Source of the DNA: Chloroflexota bacterium
GTDB lineage: Bacteria; Chloroflexota; Dehalococcoidia; UBA3495
Reading direction: 5' to 3'
Length of the DNA: 11,043 nt
NCBI GenBank assembly: GCA_022571575.1
Contig: JACZXN010000026.1
Coordinates: forward strand, 1-11,043
Below, one piece after another: positions 1 to 7,546 of this stretch. The notes below the pieces were generated by a model, which did not search any database, was not told the origin of the DNA, and saw only the letters and a list, made by a program, of their open reading frames with translations. The stretch's first letter is position 1; every line of letters begins with the position of its first letter. Position numbers and translations under genes: made by a program.

Positions 1-433
1 GGCCACCGACGCCACCCACGAATGGCATTTCTACCAGATTGAGGGACTGGCGGTTGGCGAGGGTATCACATTCGCCGACCTCAAGGGCACCCTCTACGAA
101 TTCGCCCGTAGGATGTTCGGCGAGGAGCGGCGGATACGTTTCCGCTGTGACTATTTCCCCTTCGTGGAGCCCGGCGTGGACATGTCCATCGACTGTTTTG
201 CCTGCCAGGGCGACGGCGACGGTTGCCGCATCTGCCGGGACAGCGGGTGGATCGAGATCATGGGCGCCGGCATGATCCACCCCAAGGTTTTGGAGGGGGT
301 GGGCTATGACACCGATAGATACACCGGGTTCGCCTTTGGCTTGGGCCCGGAGCGCATCGCCATGCTGAAATACGGCATCGACGACATCCGCCATTTCTAC
401 GCCAACGACCTTCGGTTCTTGCGCCAATTTTAA
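1..433 (+). CDS. pheS: Phenylalanyl-tRNA synthetase alpha subunit, C-terminal part
   Basis: This is the 3' end of pheS. The frame is open from base 2 and stops with TAA at 431-433, leaving about 143 residues of the class II catalytic core; the N-terminal part lies outside the window. With PheT it forms the cytoplasmic alpha2beta2 enzyme that charges tRNA-Phe. The fragment opens with [10 protein letters not shown], the class II motif 2 region. It ends with [18 protein letters not shown], the motif 3 region carrying the ATP-binding arginine. Between them are two CxxC pairs (CFAC and CRIC) before [13 protein letters not shown], a cysteine-bearing insertion also found in many bacterial PheS proteins. 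It lies 96 nt upstream of pheT on the same strand, so co-transcription is expected. Identity is secure; only the missing 5' end is unknown. Confidence 0.97.
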   Translation, partial: ATDATHEWHFYQIEGLAVGEGITFADLKGTLYEFARRMFGEERRIRFRCDYFPFVEPGVDMSIDCFACQGDGDGCRICRDSGWIEIMGAGMIHPKVLEGVGYDTDRYTGFAFGLGPERIAMLKYGIDDIRHFYANDLRFLRQF

Positions 434-529
434 TGGGACCCCGTTAAGTAAAAACCCTGGGCCGCACGTCGCGGCGAGCCGTGGCTGACAAGCTGCTTTT
501 TTGCCCCGGTAGGTACATGAGATAGATCG

Positions 530-2947
530 ATGAGAGTACCCCTTAGCTGGCTCAAACAATATGTGGATATCGACCTGCCCGCCCAGGAATTGGCCCACCG
601 GCTGACCATGGCCGGCATCGAGGTGGGCGAGGTGGAGGTCATCGGCGGCTGGAAAGAGGTCTTCGTCGCGCGGGTGACCGATGTCCGCCCCCATCCCAAC
701 GCCGACCGCCTGCGCCTCTGCGTGGTGACCACCGGCATCGGGGAGATGGAGGTGGTCTGCGGAGCGCCCAACGTGGCCACCGGACAGAAGATCTGTTTCG
801 CCAAGGTGGGAGCCTATATCTACAACACCCACACCCAGCGGCGTGAATCCTTGGAGGCGGCCAAGATCCGGGGCGTTGAGTCCCAGGGGATGATCTGTTC
901 CGAGGTGGAGCTGGGTCTGGGCGACGACCACTCGGGCATCATTGTGCTTCCCGACGACGCTCCCACCGGGGCGCTGTTGGACGACTACCTGGGCGACACC
1001 GTCTTGGACCTGGAACTCACCCCCAACCGGCTGGACTGTCTATCGATTCTGGGCGTGGCCCACGAGGTGGCGGCCCTCACCGGAAAGAAGGTCAGAGAAC
1101 CCGAAGTGAGCTACAGAGAGGCGGGCGCTCCCATCGCGGAACAGATCAACATCAGCGTGGCCTCTCCCGAACTGTGCCGCCGTTACACCGCCAGCCTGCT
1201 TCAGGGCGTCAAGATAGGCCCCTCGCCCCAGTGGCTGCAGGACCGGCTGACCCGGGCGGGCCTGAGGCCCATCAACAACGTGGTGGACGCCACCAACTTC
1301 GTGATGCTGGAGTACAACCAGCCGCTGCACGCCTTTGACTACGACCTGATCAAAGACGCCACCGTCATCGTGCGCCGGGCCAGGCCGGGAGAGACGCTGA
1401 CCACCCTGGACGGCGTTGAGCGCAAGCTGAACGCCGAGAACCTGGTCATCGCCGACGCCAACGACCCCATCGGTCTGGGCGGGGTCATCGGCGGGGCCAA
1501 CAGTGAGATAAGCGCCGGCACGGTGAATGTGCTGTTGGAATCGGCCACCTTCAACGGGACCAACAACCGGGAGACCGCCCAGTCCATGGGACTGCGCACC
1601 GAGGCCACCCTTCGTTTTGAGAAGGGCCTTCGCCCGGAGTTGGCGCCCATCGCCCTGCGCCGCGCCACCGGACTGATCCAGGAGGTCGCGGGGGGGACCG
1701 TGGCGCCGGGTATCATCGATGTCATCTCGGAGGAGGGCACCGCTGCCCCGGTGGTGCCGCTGACAACCAAGAAGATCAAGCGGCTCCTGGGCATGGACGT
1801 GGACTTAAAGCAGGCCCAGGAGATCCTGGACAGCCTGGGGTTCACCTGGGAGCCCGCCGGCGAAGGTGAGCTGAAGGTCACGGTGCCCTACTGGCGCAAC
1901 GACGTCAACATCGAAGAGGACCTGGTCGAGGAGTTGGTGCGGACCATCGGCTACGATTCCGTTCCCACCACCATGCTCTCCAGTCCCATCCCTTCCCAGC
2001 AGCAGGCGCCGGTCATTGGACTGCGGGACGAGGTCAAGGACCTGATGGCCGCCGCGGGGTTCCAGGAGGTGATCAATTATCCGTTGGTCACCCTGCGGCA
2101 ACTGGAGCAGGTCGAAGCGCTGGAGCGGGCCGGCCAACCCCTGCGGGTGGCCAACCCGATGAGCTCCGACCGGGAGTACCTGCGCACCACGTTACGGGCC
2201 AGCCTGCTGGCCAATCTGGCTTCCAACCAAGGCACCGGCGCCGGGCCCTTTCGGATGTTCGAGGCCGGGCGAACCTTTTGGCCGCGCAAGGGAGACCTCC
2301 CCGAAGAACGGGAGACCGTGGCCGGCGTGCTGGCTGGGCTCCGCCATGGACCGTCGTGGCTGGAAGACGAGAGCCTGCTGGATTTCTACGACGCCAAGGG
2401 CGTGGTCGAGTGGGTGCTGGGGCGGTTGGGCGTTGCCGCCAGCTACGAGCCCGTTGACGACCCGGCATTCCATCCAGGACGCTGTGCGCAGATAAAAAAA
2501 ACCGGTGGTGCGGCCGGTGATGCGCTGCTGGGCATGGTTGGCGAGGTCCACCCGGTGGTCATGGAGCGGTTGGGTCTCGATCAGCCGCAGGTAGCCGCCT
2601 TCGAGCTTTATCTGGAGCCCATACTGGCCGCCCTGCCTCATTCCCAGCGGCAGTTTGAGCCGTTGCCCAGATATCCCTCCGCCACCCGCGACCTGGCGCT
2701 GGTGATGCCCGCCGGCGTGACTGCCGGCCGGGTGACCCAGTTGATCCTGCGGCACCGGGGCATCGACCGGGCCGAGTTGTTCGACATCTACGCCGGGGAT
2801 AACATCGCCGAGGGCTCCAAATCCCTGGCATTTCACGTATACTTTCAAGCGAGGGACCGGACCCTGACCAACGAAGAGGTGAACCGTTCGGTGGACGGGC
2901 TGCTGCGGACCTTGGAACGGGAATTGAACGTGACGCTGAGAAACTGA
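530..2947 (+). CDS. pheT: Phenylalanyl-tRNA synthetase beta subunit
   Basis: The 805-residue product is the beta subunit of phenylalanyl-tRNA synthetase and has the usual length and domain order. An N-terminal segment (MRVPLSWLKQYVD) typical of PheT precedes an EMAP/Arg1p-type tRNA-binding domain (about 42-150). The LELTPNRLDCLSILG motif (161-175) follows. The B3/4 editing domain (about 212-385) contains INNVVDATNFVMLEYNQPLHAFD. The B5 domain (about 408-478) has RNDVNIEEDLVEEL, the acidic cluster that binds Mg2+ at the interface with PheS. The last ~95 residues (from PRYPSATRDLAL) form the FDX-ACB anticodon-binding domain. The ATG at 530 is chosen because the protein starts exactly where the family does; the ribosome binding site in front of it is weak. 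No domain is missing. Confidence 0.98.
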   Translation: MRVPLSWLKQYVDIDLPAQELAHRLTMAGIEVGEVEVIGGWKEVFVARVTDVRPHPNADRLRLCVVTTGIGEMEVVCGAPNVATGQKICFAKVGAYIYNTHTQRRESLEAAKIRGVESQGMICSEVELGLGDDHSGIIVLPDDAPTGALLDDYLGDTVLDLELTPNRLDCLSILGVAHEVAALTGKKVREPEVSYREAGAPIAEQINISVASPELCRRYTASLLQGVKIGPSPQWLQDRLTRAGLRPINNVVDATNFVMLEYNQPLHAFDYDLIKDATVIVRRARPGETLTTLDGVERKLNAENLVIADANDPIGLGGVIGGANSEISAGTVNVLLESATFNGTNNRETAQSMGLRTEATLRFEKGLRPELAPIALRRATGLIQEVAGGTVAPGIIDVISEEGTAAPVVPLTTKKIKRLLGMDVDLKQAQEILDSLGFTWEPAGEGELKVTVPYWRNDVNIEEDLVEELVRTIGYDSVPTTMLSSPIPSQQQAPVIGLRDEVKDLMAAAGFQEVINYPLVTLRQLEQVEALERAGQPLRVANPMSSDREYLRTTLRASLLANLASNQGTGAGPFRMFEAGRTFWPRKGDLPEERETVAGVLAGLRHGPSWLEDESLLDFYDAKGVVEWVLGRLGVAASYEPVDDPAFHPGRCAQIKKTGGAAGDALLGMVGEVHPVVMERLGLDQPQVAAFELYLEPILAALPHSQRQFEPLPRYPSATRDLALVMPAGVTAGRVTQLILRHRGIDRAELFDIYAGDNIAEGSKSLAFHVYFQARDRTLTNEEVNRSVDGLLRTLERELNVTLRN

Positions 2948-3002
2948 CCAGCCGTCCCCAGAACCCCAAACCGCGAAAATCAGGCGGGAAACATTAGCAC
3001 AT

Positions 3003-4343
3003 ATGACTAGCCAACAGCATGGCGCTGAACACGCCTCCCCCCACTCCCACAGCCATGGCCACCGCCACGCCGATGAGGACATGCTCAGCGTCGAGGAGGC
3101 CTATGAGCGCATAATGGCCAGCTTCCGTCCCCTGGAGGCCGAGGAAAAGCCCCTGCTGGAGTGTATCGGGCAGGTGCTGGCCGAGGACATAAGCTCGCCA
3201 CTGGCCCTCCCCCCGCTGGACAACTCCGGTATGGACGGCTACGCCCTGCGTCACGGCGACATCGCAGGGGCCTCCCAGGAGAATCCCAAGAACCTCCGCG
3301 TCATCGGCGTCGTGGCTGCTGGTCAGATGCCCGATAAGTCCGTCGCTCCCGGCACCGCCATCCGGATCATGACCGGGGCTCCGGTGCCCGGCGGCGCCGA
3401 CACGGTGGTGCCCTTCGAAGAGACCGACGAGGTGCAGCGCAAGCGGGAGGGCAAGCCCCTGGACCAGGTGGCCATCTTCGCCGACCTGCCCGTGGGCTGC
3501 AACGTGCGCCCCGCCGGCGAGGACGTGAGCCGGGGCGCTCTGGTTTTGGAGAAGGGCACGGTGGTGCGGGCCGCGGAAATCGGGGTTATCGCTTCGTTGG
3601 GTTTGGACCAGGTAAAGGTCATCCGCCGCCCGGTGGTGGCGGTGCTGGCCACGGGTGACGAACTGGAGAACCTGGGCGCGCCCCTGTCCGGCGGCAAGAT
3701 CTACGACTCAAACAGCTTCAGCGTGGCCGCTTCGGTGCTGGCCAGCGGCGGCGTTCCCAAGATTTTGGGCATCGCCAGGGATAACCTGGACGACCTGAAC
3801 GCCAAGTTGGAAGCCGCTGCGGGCACCGATCTGGTGGTCACTTCGGCGGGCGTGTCCAAGGGCGATTATGATATCGTAAAGGATGTGCTCAACCAGCGAG
3901 GCGAGATGAATTTCTGGTCGGTGCGCATGCGTCCGGCCAAGCCCCTGGCGTTTGGACACCTGAGGGGACCCGGCGGCGAGAACATCCCCCTCCTGGGCCT
4001 GCCCGGTAACCCGGTGAGCGCAATGGTGGCCTTCGAGATGTTCGCCAGGCCCGCCATACGCACCATGCTCGGCAAGGCGCAGATACCCCGGCCCGTCGTT
4101 GAGGGCGTGCTTACCGGCCCGATCCACAACGATGACGGACGGCGGGTCTACGCCAGGGTGGAGGTGGAGTTGAAAGACGGCAAATACCAGGCCACGCCCA
4201 CCGGCCCCCAGGGATCCAATATCCTAACTTCCATGTCCAAAGCCAATGGACTGGCCATATGTCCCGAGGACCTGCCGGGTAAGAAAGCCGGAGAGCAGGT
4301 ACAGATCATCATGTTGGACTGGAACGAAGAGGTACAAGTATGA
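3003..4343 (+). CDS. moeA: Molybdopterin molybdenumtransferase (MoeA family) with His-rich leader
   Basis: The 446-residue protein is a MoeA, the cytoplasmic enzyme that inserts molybdate (or tungstate) into adenylylated molybdopterin. The N-terminal MoeA region spans about 27-205 and includes NSGMDGY (74-80) and MTGAPVP (123-129). The MoCF_biosynth fold follows (about 210-350), with TGDE (217-220), GGKIYDSNS, SAGVSKGDYD (281-290), RMRPAKP (308-314) and GLPGNPVSA (332-340). The C-terminal MoeA domain runs from about 360 to 440. All expected motifs are present. Residues 1-26 form an extra leader with seven histidines between positions 6 and 22 (including HSHSHGHRH). The ATG at 3003 has a modest GGCGGG-like site about 13 nt upstream; an alternative ATG at 3081 (Met27) would remove the leader but has GAGG only 3 nt away, which is too close. 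The gene starts 55 nt after pheT and overlaps the next gene by ATGA. Confidence 0.95.
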   Translation: MTSQQHGAEHASPHSHSHGHRHADEDMLSVEEAYERIMASFRPLEAEEKPLLECIGQVLAEDISSPLALPPLDNSGMDGYALRHGDIAGASQENPKNLRVIGVVAAGQMPDKSVAPGTAIRIMTGAPVPGGADTVVPFEETDEVQRKREGKPLDQVAIFADLPVGCNVRPAGEDVSRGALVLEKGTVVRAAEIGVIASLGLDQVKVIRRPVVAVLATGDELENLGAPLSGGKIYDSNSFSVAASVLASGGVPKILGIARDNLDDLNAKLEAAAGTDLVVTSAGVSKGDYDIVKDVLNQRGEMNFWSVRMRPAKPLAFGHLRGPGGENIPLLGLPGNPVSAMVAFEMFARPAIRTMLGKAQIPRPVVEGVLTGPIHNDDGRRVYARVEVELKDGKYQATPTGPQGSNILTSMSKANGLAICPEDLPGKKAGEQVQIIMLDWNEEVQV

Positions 4344-4774
4344 CTACTCCTGACCCAAAAACCGACGAATCGGTCGAAGAACAGCCGGAAAAAGAGAACC
4401 CCATGTTTCTGATCAGCCTCGAGCGGCTGGCCCAACTGGGCCGGTCTCCGGTGCATCTGGTGGCGGGGCGGCTGGCGTCGACCAGCCCGTCCAAATCCAA
4501 GCCCATCAATGAACTTGGCGACGTGAAAGGCCTGATCCGCGAGATAGCCCAGAATTATAAGAACGACCCCAACTTCATTCGGTCGGACATGCCGGTGCAG
4601 GAGATCATCTTCCGCACGCTGCTGGCCCGGGGCAACCGGCCCATGTCGCTGTTGGACCTGCATTATGAGCTTACCGAACGCTGGGCGACCCCCATCCGGC
4701 CGATCGTGATAACCGAGGAACGGCTGCTCCGCATCCTGGACAGCGACACCTATTATGGGTTCGCCAGAAAGTAG
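4340..4774 (+). CDS. Unknown 144-residue protein, C-terminal winged-helix-like region, coupled to moeA
   Basis: I do not recognise this protein firmly. Its ATG at 4340 overlaps the moeA stop (ATGA), so its translation is very likely coupled to moeA. The N-terminal ~20 residues are polar and acidic and look disordered. A short hydrophobic stretch follows (FLISLERLAQLG, 23-34), then a linker rich in Ser, Pro and Lys. Residues about 84-142 form a compact domain with the pattern VQEIIFRTLLARGNRPMSLL, then LHYELTERW, and ending DTYYGFAR. That resembles a winged helix of the HARE-HTH type (seen in the RNA polymerase delta subunit), with a final strand ending in an aromatic-Gly-Phe. This similarity is judged by eye. 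There is no signal peptide or transmembrane helix. It could be a lineage-specific regulator or an accessory to molybdenum cofactor synthesis; neither is shown. Confidence 0.8.
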   Translation: MTTPDPKTDESVEEQPEKENPMFLISLERLAQLGRSPVHLVAGRLASTSPSKSKPINELGDVKGLIREIAQNYKNDPNFIRSDMPVQEIIFRTLLARGNRPMSLLDLHYELTERWATPIRPIVITEERLLRILDSDTYYGFARK

Positions 4775-4826
4775 CCGGGCGGCTCTGGTCCGGGTCCATT
4801 CGCAGAACAAAAGAATCTCAGGAAGC

Positions 4827-4861
4827 AAAAAGACCGGGGTGTGAACCACCCCGGTCTTTTT
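4827..4861. terminator. Bidirectional intrinsic terminator between convergent operons
   Basis: A 15-bp perfect stem (4827-4841 paired with 4847-4861) encloses the 5-nt loop TGAAC. The GC-rich core is GACCGGGGTG. The outer five pairs are A on the left and T on the right, so each strand reads as a GC stem followed by a U tract. It lies 52 nt after the stop of the 144-residue gene and 19 nt after the rplT stop on the opposite strand, so it can end both transcripts. Confidence 0.93.
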
Positions 4862-4880
4862 GCGATCTGATCTGGGCTTT

Positions 4881-5243
4881 TTAGGCGGCGGCCAGCTGTT
4901 CTTTGGCCACGTCAATCAGCTTTTTGAAAGCCTCGGTGTCCTGGACTGCCAAGTCGGCCAGAATCTTCCGGTCCAACTCCACGCCGGCCAGTTTCAGACC
5001 GTGCATGAACTGGCTGTAGGTGGTGCCGGCTTCGCGGCAGCCCGCGCCGATGCGGATGATCCACAGACGCCGAAAATCACCCTTGCGCTGGCGGCGGTGC
5101 CGGTAGGCGTGGGCCCAGGCATGCAGGACGGCCTCTTTGGCCCATTTGTAGTTGCGGGAGGAAGAGGCCCGGTAGCCCTTGGCGGCCTTCAGTATCTTTT
5201 TGTGGCGGGCATGCTTAGTTACGCCACGTTTGACTCTAGACAA
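4881..5243 (-). CDS. rplT: Large ribosomal subunit protein L20
   Basis: The 120-residue basic protein is ribosomal protein L20, an early assembly protein that binds 23S rRNA in the 50S subunit. The family N-terminus (SRVKRGVTKHARHKKILKAA) and the GDFRRLWIIRIGAGCREAG core are intact, and the length is normal. The start is TTG at 5243-5241: it gives the expected MSRVKRG N-terminus, and GGAG lies 8 nt upstream on the minus strand; no ATG or GTG start fits. It is the last gene of the infC-rpmI-rplT operon and starts 29 nt after the end of rpmI. In several bacteria L20 represses its own operon by binding leader RNA; I see no obvious L20-binding structure in the short leader here. Confidence 0.97.
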   Translation of the reverse strand: MSRVKRGVTKHARHKKILKAAKGYRASSSRNYKWAKEAVLHAWAHAYRHRRQRKGDFRRLWIIRIGAGCREAGTTYSQFMHGLKLAGVELDRKILADLAVQDTEAFKKLIDVAKEQLAAA

Positions 5244-5272
5244 CGGTTGATCTCCGGAAAAGAATGGTTAGC

Positions 5273-5470
5273 TTACCCGTAAGGAAGCAGGCGGTGCAGA
5301 CGTTTGAAGTCTGCGCCGGCGACTGCCACCTTATCGGAATATTTCCTGGTTACTTTGGTGGGCTTCTTGCGTCTCAGGTGGCTGCTCATGCGCTTGCGGC
5401 GGAGCAGCTTGCCGGTGCCGGTGATATGTATGCGGGCCTTGGCCCCTTTGTGTGTCTTAAGTTTTGGCAT
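5273..5470 (-). CDS. rpmI: Large ribosomal subunit protein L35
   Basis: The 65-residue, very basic protein is ribosomal protein L35 of the 50S subunit. It shows the family signature MPKLKTHKGAKARIHITGTGK followed by RRKRMSSHLRRKK and a C-terminus ending KRLHRLLPYG, at the normal family length. The ATG at 5470-5468 lies inside the 3' end of infC, so the two reading frames overlap by 14 nt. The sequence in front of the ATG is purine-rich (AAGAAGAA) but is not a strong Shine-Dalgarno site, which fits translational coupling to infC. It is the middle gene of the IF3 operon. Confidence 0.97.
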   Translation of the reverse strand: MPKLKTHKGAKARIHITGTGKLLRRKRMSSHLRRKKPTKVTRKYSDKVAVAGADFKRLHRLLPYG

Positions 5471-6047
5471 CAGCCAGTTCTTCTTTGTTATCCTGTTTTT
5501 TAACTTCTTGGGCGCCTTCCGCGGCTTTCTCCGTCTTGGGGAGGGCCGGGATCAGCACCATGGACAGCGCCCTGCCTTCCATGGTGGGCGGCCGCTCCAA
5601 GCGCACTTCATCCTTCAATTCGTCGGCCACCCGTTTCAGGACTGAGAGCCCCAACTGTTGGTGGGCCGCCTCGCGCCCTCGGAAGCGTACCGTGAGCTTG
5701 ACCTTCGACCCGTCGCCGATGAACTCGCGAATCTTGCGGGTCTTGGCGTCCAGGTCATGGGACCCGATATTGGGACGGAAGCGCACCTCTTTCTGCTCGG
5801 TGCTTTTCTGGCCCCTCCGGGATTCGCGCTCTTTCTTCGAGGTGAGGTAGAGGAGTTTGCCGTAGTCCAGCAGCCTGCAGACAGGGGGGTCGGAGTTGGG
5901 GGCCACCTCAACCAAGTCCACCTCGGCGTCGCGCGCGAGTTGGAACGCCCGGGCGAGGTCCATCACACCGAGCTGGGCCCCGTCGTCTCCGATGACTCTT
6001 ACTTTGGGGCTGGTTATCCGCTCGTTGACCCGATACTGTCTAGCTAT
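5457..6047 (-). CDS. infC: Translation initiation factor IF-3, apparent ATA start
   Basis: This encodes IF-3, which binds the 30S subunit, prevents early joining of the 50S subunit and checks the start codon and initiator tRNA. The N-terminal domain (RQYRVNERITSPKVRVIG, QLGVMDLARAFQLARDAEVD, PPVCRLLDYGK) and the C-terminal domain (KEVRFRPNIGSHDL, VKLTVRFRGRE, PTMEGRALSMVL) are complete, followed by a charged tail of about 25 residues. The frame is open back to a stop at 6107-6105, and between that stop and the conserved region there is no ATG, GTG or TTG. The first GTG (5966) lies inside the N-terminal domain. ATA at 6047-6045 gives (M)ARQYRVNERI, exactly where the family begins, with GGGGGT 8 nt upstream. 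From there the protein has 196 residues. E. coli infC is known to start with the rare AUU and to be autoregulated through it, so an AUA start is plausible. Confidence 0.93.
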   Translation of the reverse strand: MARQYRVNERITSPKVRVIGDDGAQLGVMDLARAFQLARDAEVDLVEVAPNSDPPVCRLLDYGKLLYLTSKKERESRRGQKSTEQKEVRFRPNIGSHDLDAKTRKIREFIGDGSKVKLTVRFRGREAAHQQLGLSVLKRVADELKDEVRLERPPTMEGRALSMVLIPALPKTEKAAEGAQEVKKQDNKEELADAKT

Positions 6048-6055
6048 GCTCTGAT

Positions 6056-6061
6056 ACCCCC
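6056..6061 (-). promoter_or_regulatory. Ribosome binding site supporting the ATA start of infC
   Basis: On the minus strand GGGGGT sits 8 nt before ATA (6047-6045). It can pair with the 16S rRNA anti-Shine-Dalgarno sequence ACCUCC, with one G-U wobble. The spacing is ideal and no ATG, GTG or TTG lies in reach in this frame, so this site decides the start. Confidence 0.65.
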
Positions 6062-6101
6062 GATAAAATCCACACCTTTTACGTGAGAGATAGGTGGAAT
6101 T

Positions 6102-6130
6102 ACTCTAGCATACGCCCTTTGCAACGTCAA
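6102..6130 (-). promoter_or_regulatory. Sigma70-type promoter with extended -10 for infC-rpmI-rplT
   Basis: On the minus strand TTGACG (6130-6125, 5/6 matches to the -35 consensus) is followed by a 17-nt spacer and TAGAGT (6107-6102, 4/6 matches). TGC directly in front makes it an extended -10. Transcription would start near 6095, giving a leader of about 48 nt before the ATA start. The promoter lies in the short gap between the M20 peptidase stop and infC, so the IF3 operon has its own promoter. Confidence 0.7.
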
Positions 6131-6157
6131 TCAGATTCCAGCGTGGCCCACGCCTGC

Positions 6158-7516
6158 CTAAGCACTGCGTCCGTACCGTTTCAGCAGGCTGTACATCGCG
6201 TCCGCGCCGAAGTTGATGGCGCTCACCGGGACGCGCTCATCGGGTCCGTGAATGGTCGCGGCGAAATCCAACGTATCGGGCAGTAGCATCGGCAAAAATC
6301 CGTAGGTCTGGATGCCCAAGCGGGCAAATAGCCTGCCGTCGGTCGCCGCCGGCATCAGCATGGGCACCGGTATGCCCTCCGGGTCGGCCGCCCTCAAGAC
6401 ACTGCTCAGGGTATCGAAAAGGCCCATGTCGGGCCGCTCCGGTCCCGGATCGTAACGCAGCACTTCGATCTCGGCCCCGGCCCCCGCTGGCCCGGTCCCG
6501 GCAAGCTCCGTCAGTTCGGCGATCAGCAGCTCTGGGTCAAGGCCGGGCAGGAGCCGTCCGTCCAGGTCCACGGACACCTCGTTGGGCACGACGTTTATCC
6601 GCTCGCCGCCGCGCACCAACGTGGGAGTGACCGTGTTGCGGAACAGCGGACCAAAGGTGCGGCCCCTGGGCCCCAGCAGCCTCAGCGTGAGGGCCGTGAA
6701 ACGGGGGTTGAGCAGGGCCGCGATTCCAGCGCGGCCCGGCAATGGCAGGTGCTTGCCGATGGCCTGAAACATCATCTGGGCTTCGGGGGTTACGTGGATG
6801 GGCAGTTTTCGGGACTGGACCCGCTGTAGGAACCGCGCCAGTCCGGTTACCGGGTTGTCCTGTTGGGTCAGAGAGGCGTGGCCGCTCACACCCCGGAAGG
6901 TGGCCCGCAGGTGGCACACCTGTTTCTCCGAGACCATGATGGGGTAGAACCGGCGGCGGCCCAACCGGAAACTGAATCCGCCGAACTCGCCGATGGCGTA
7001 TCTGACCCCGTCGAACTGCTCCCGGTGATGCTCGACCAGATACCGGGCGCCTTGGTCTCCGCCGGCCTCTTCGTCGCAGACCAGGGCCAGCACTATGTCG
7101 CCTGCCGGAGTCATCCCGTCGGCCTTGGCCCGGAGAATGGCATGGAGCATCATGGCGACGCCGCTCTTCATGTCCAGCGAGCCCCGCCCCCAGAGGTAGC
7201 CGTCCACCAGGTCTCCGCTGAAGGGCGGCCGCTGCCAATGGGCCGGGTCCGCGGGAACCACATCGACATGGCCCTGGAGCAGGAGAGGGGGCGCGGCGCC
7301 GTCGCCGGGCAGCCGGGCAATGAGGTTGGGACGGCCCGGTGATCTGACGAATACCTGGTTCCAGACGCCGGCGCCATCCAGCAGCGACTTGATGTGTTCG
7401 ATGCACTGCCCTTCGTTGCCCGGTGGGTTGGTGGTGTCGAAACGCACCAGCCGCTGCGTCAACGCGACGGGGTCTGGGTAAGCGGGGCCGGAGACGGGAG
7501 AGGAAGTGGCGGACAC
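6158..7516 (-). CDS. M20 family zinc metallopeptidase (ArgE/DapE/CPG2-like)
   Basis: The 452-residue protein belongs to peptidase family M20, cytoplasmic enzymes with two metal ions that hydrolyse amide bonds in N-acyl amino acids or dipeptides. Visible metal-site motifs are GHVDVVPAD (His83, catalytic-site Asp85), GRGSLDMKSG (bridging Asp115), CDEEAGG (general base Glu149 and ligand Glu150), an acidic residue in AIGEFGG (Glu177) and IHGPDE (His423). A dimerisation (lid) domain lies between about 200 and 330. All ligands are present, so it should be active; the substrate (acetylornithine, succinyl-diaminopimelate, carnosine-like or other) cannot be read from the sequence. The start is GTG at 7516-7514, with only a weak ribosome binding site. 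It lies 30 nt downstream of the PAC2 gene and is probably co-transcribed with it. No signal peptide is seen. Confidence 0.92.
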   Translation of the reverse strand: MSATSSPVSGPAYPDPVALTQRLVRFDTTNPPGNEGQCIEHIKSLLDGAGVWNQVFVRSPGRPNLIARLPGDGAAPPLLLQGHVDVVPADPAHWQRPPFSGDLVDGYLWGRGSLDMKSGVAMMLHAILRAKADGMTPAGDIVLALVCDEEAGGDQGARYLVEHHREQFDGVRYAIGEFGGFSFRLGRRRFYPIMVSEKQVCHLRATFRGVSGHASLTQQDNPVTGLARFLQRVQSRKLPIHVTPEAQMMFQAIGKHLPLPGRAGIAALLNPRFTALTLRLLGPRGRTFGPLFRNTVTPTLVRGGERINVVPNEVSVDLDGRLLPGLDPELLIAELTELAGTGPAGAGAEIEVLRYDPGPERPDMGLFDTLSSVLRAADPEGIPVPMLMPAATDGRLFARLGIQTYGFLPMLLPDTLDFAATIHGPDERVPVSAINFGADAMYSLLKRYGRSA

Positions 7517-7546
7517 GTTATATCCCGGCGCAAAGGAGACGGCGGG

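Noticed and set aside
181..300. Two CxxC pairs in PheS as a novel zinc site
   Set aside because: A cysteine-bearing insertion at this place is common in bacterial PheS proteins, so it is not new.
434..529. Possible terminator or attenuator between pheS and pheT (GCCGC-ACGTC-GCGGC hairpin and a T run at 497-502)
   Set aside because: The stem is only 5 bp and the T run lies about 20 nt beyond it, so they do not form one terminator.
2192..3082. Long open frame on the minus strand across the end of pheT (296 codons)
   Set aside because: It overlaps a certain gene, has no recognisable domain, is compositionally odd (rich in Gly, Gln, Pro and Arg), and is explained by high GC content on the opposite strand.
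4148..4915. Minus-strand open frame of 255 codons opposite moeA and the 144-residue gene
   Set aside because: It runs through the terminator hairpin and opposite two supported genes, and shows no family motif.
5457..5966. GTG at 5966 as the start of infC
   Set aside because: It would delete the first part of the conserved N-terminal domain (RVNERI to QLG), which is clearly encoded upstream in the same frame.
6141..6153. Small inverted repeat (GCGTGG/CCACGC) just after the M20 stop
   Set aside because: The stem is at most 5-6 bp with a tiny loop and no U tract follows on the minus strand, so termination cannot be claimed.
6537..7406. Second minus-strand frame of 289 codons inside the M20 gene
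   Set aside because: It is a frame-shifted shadow rich in Arg, Pro and Gly; the M20 frame has all its catalytic motifs.
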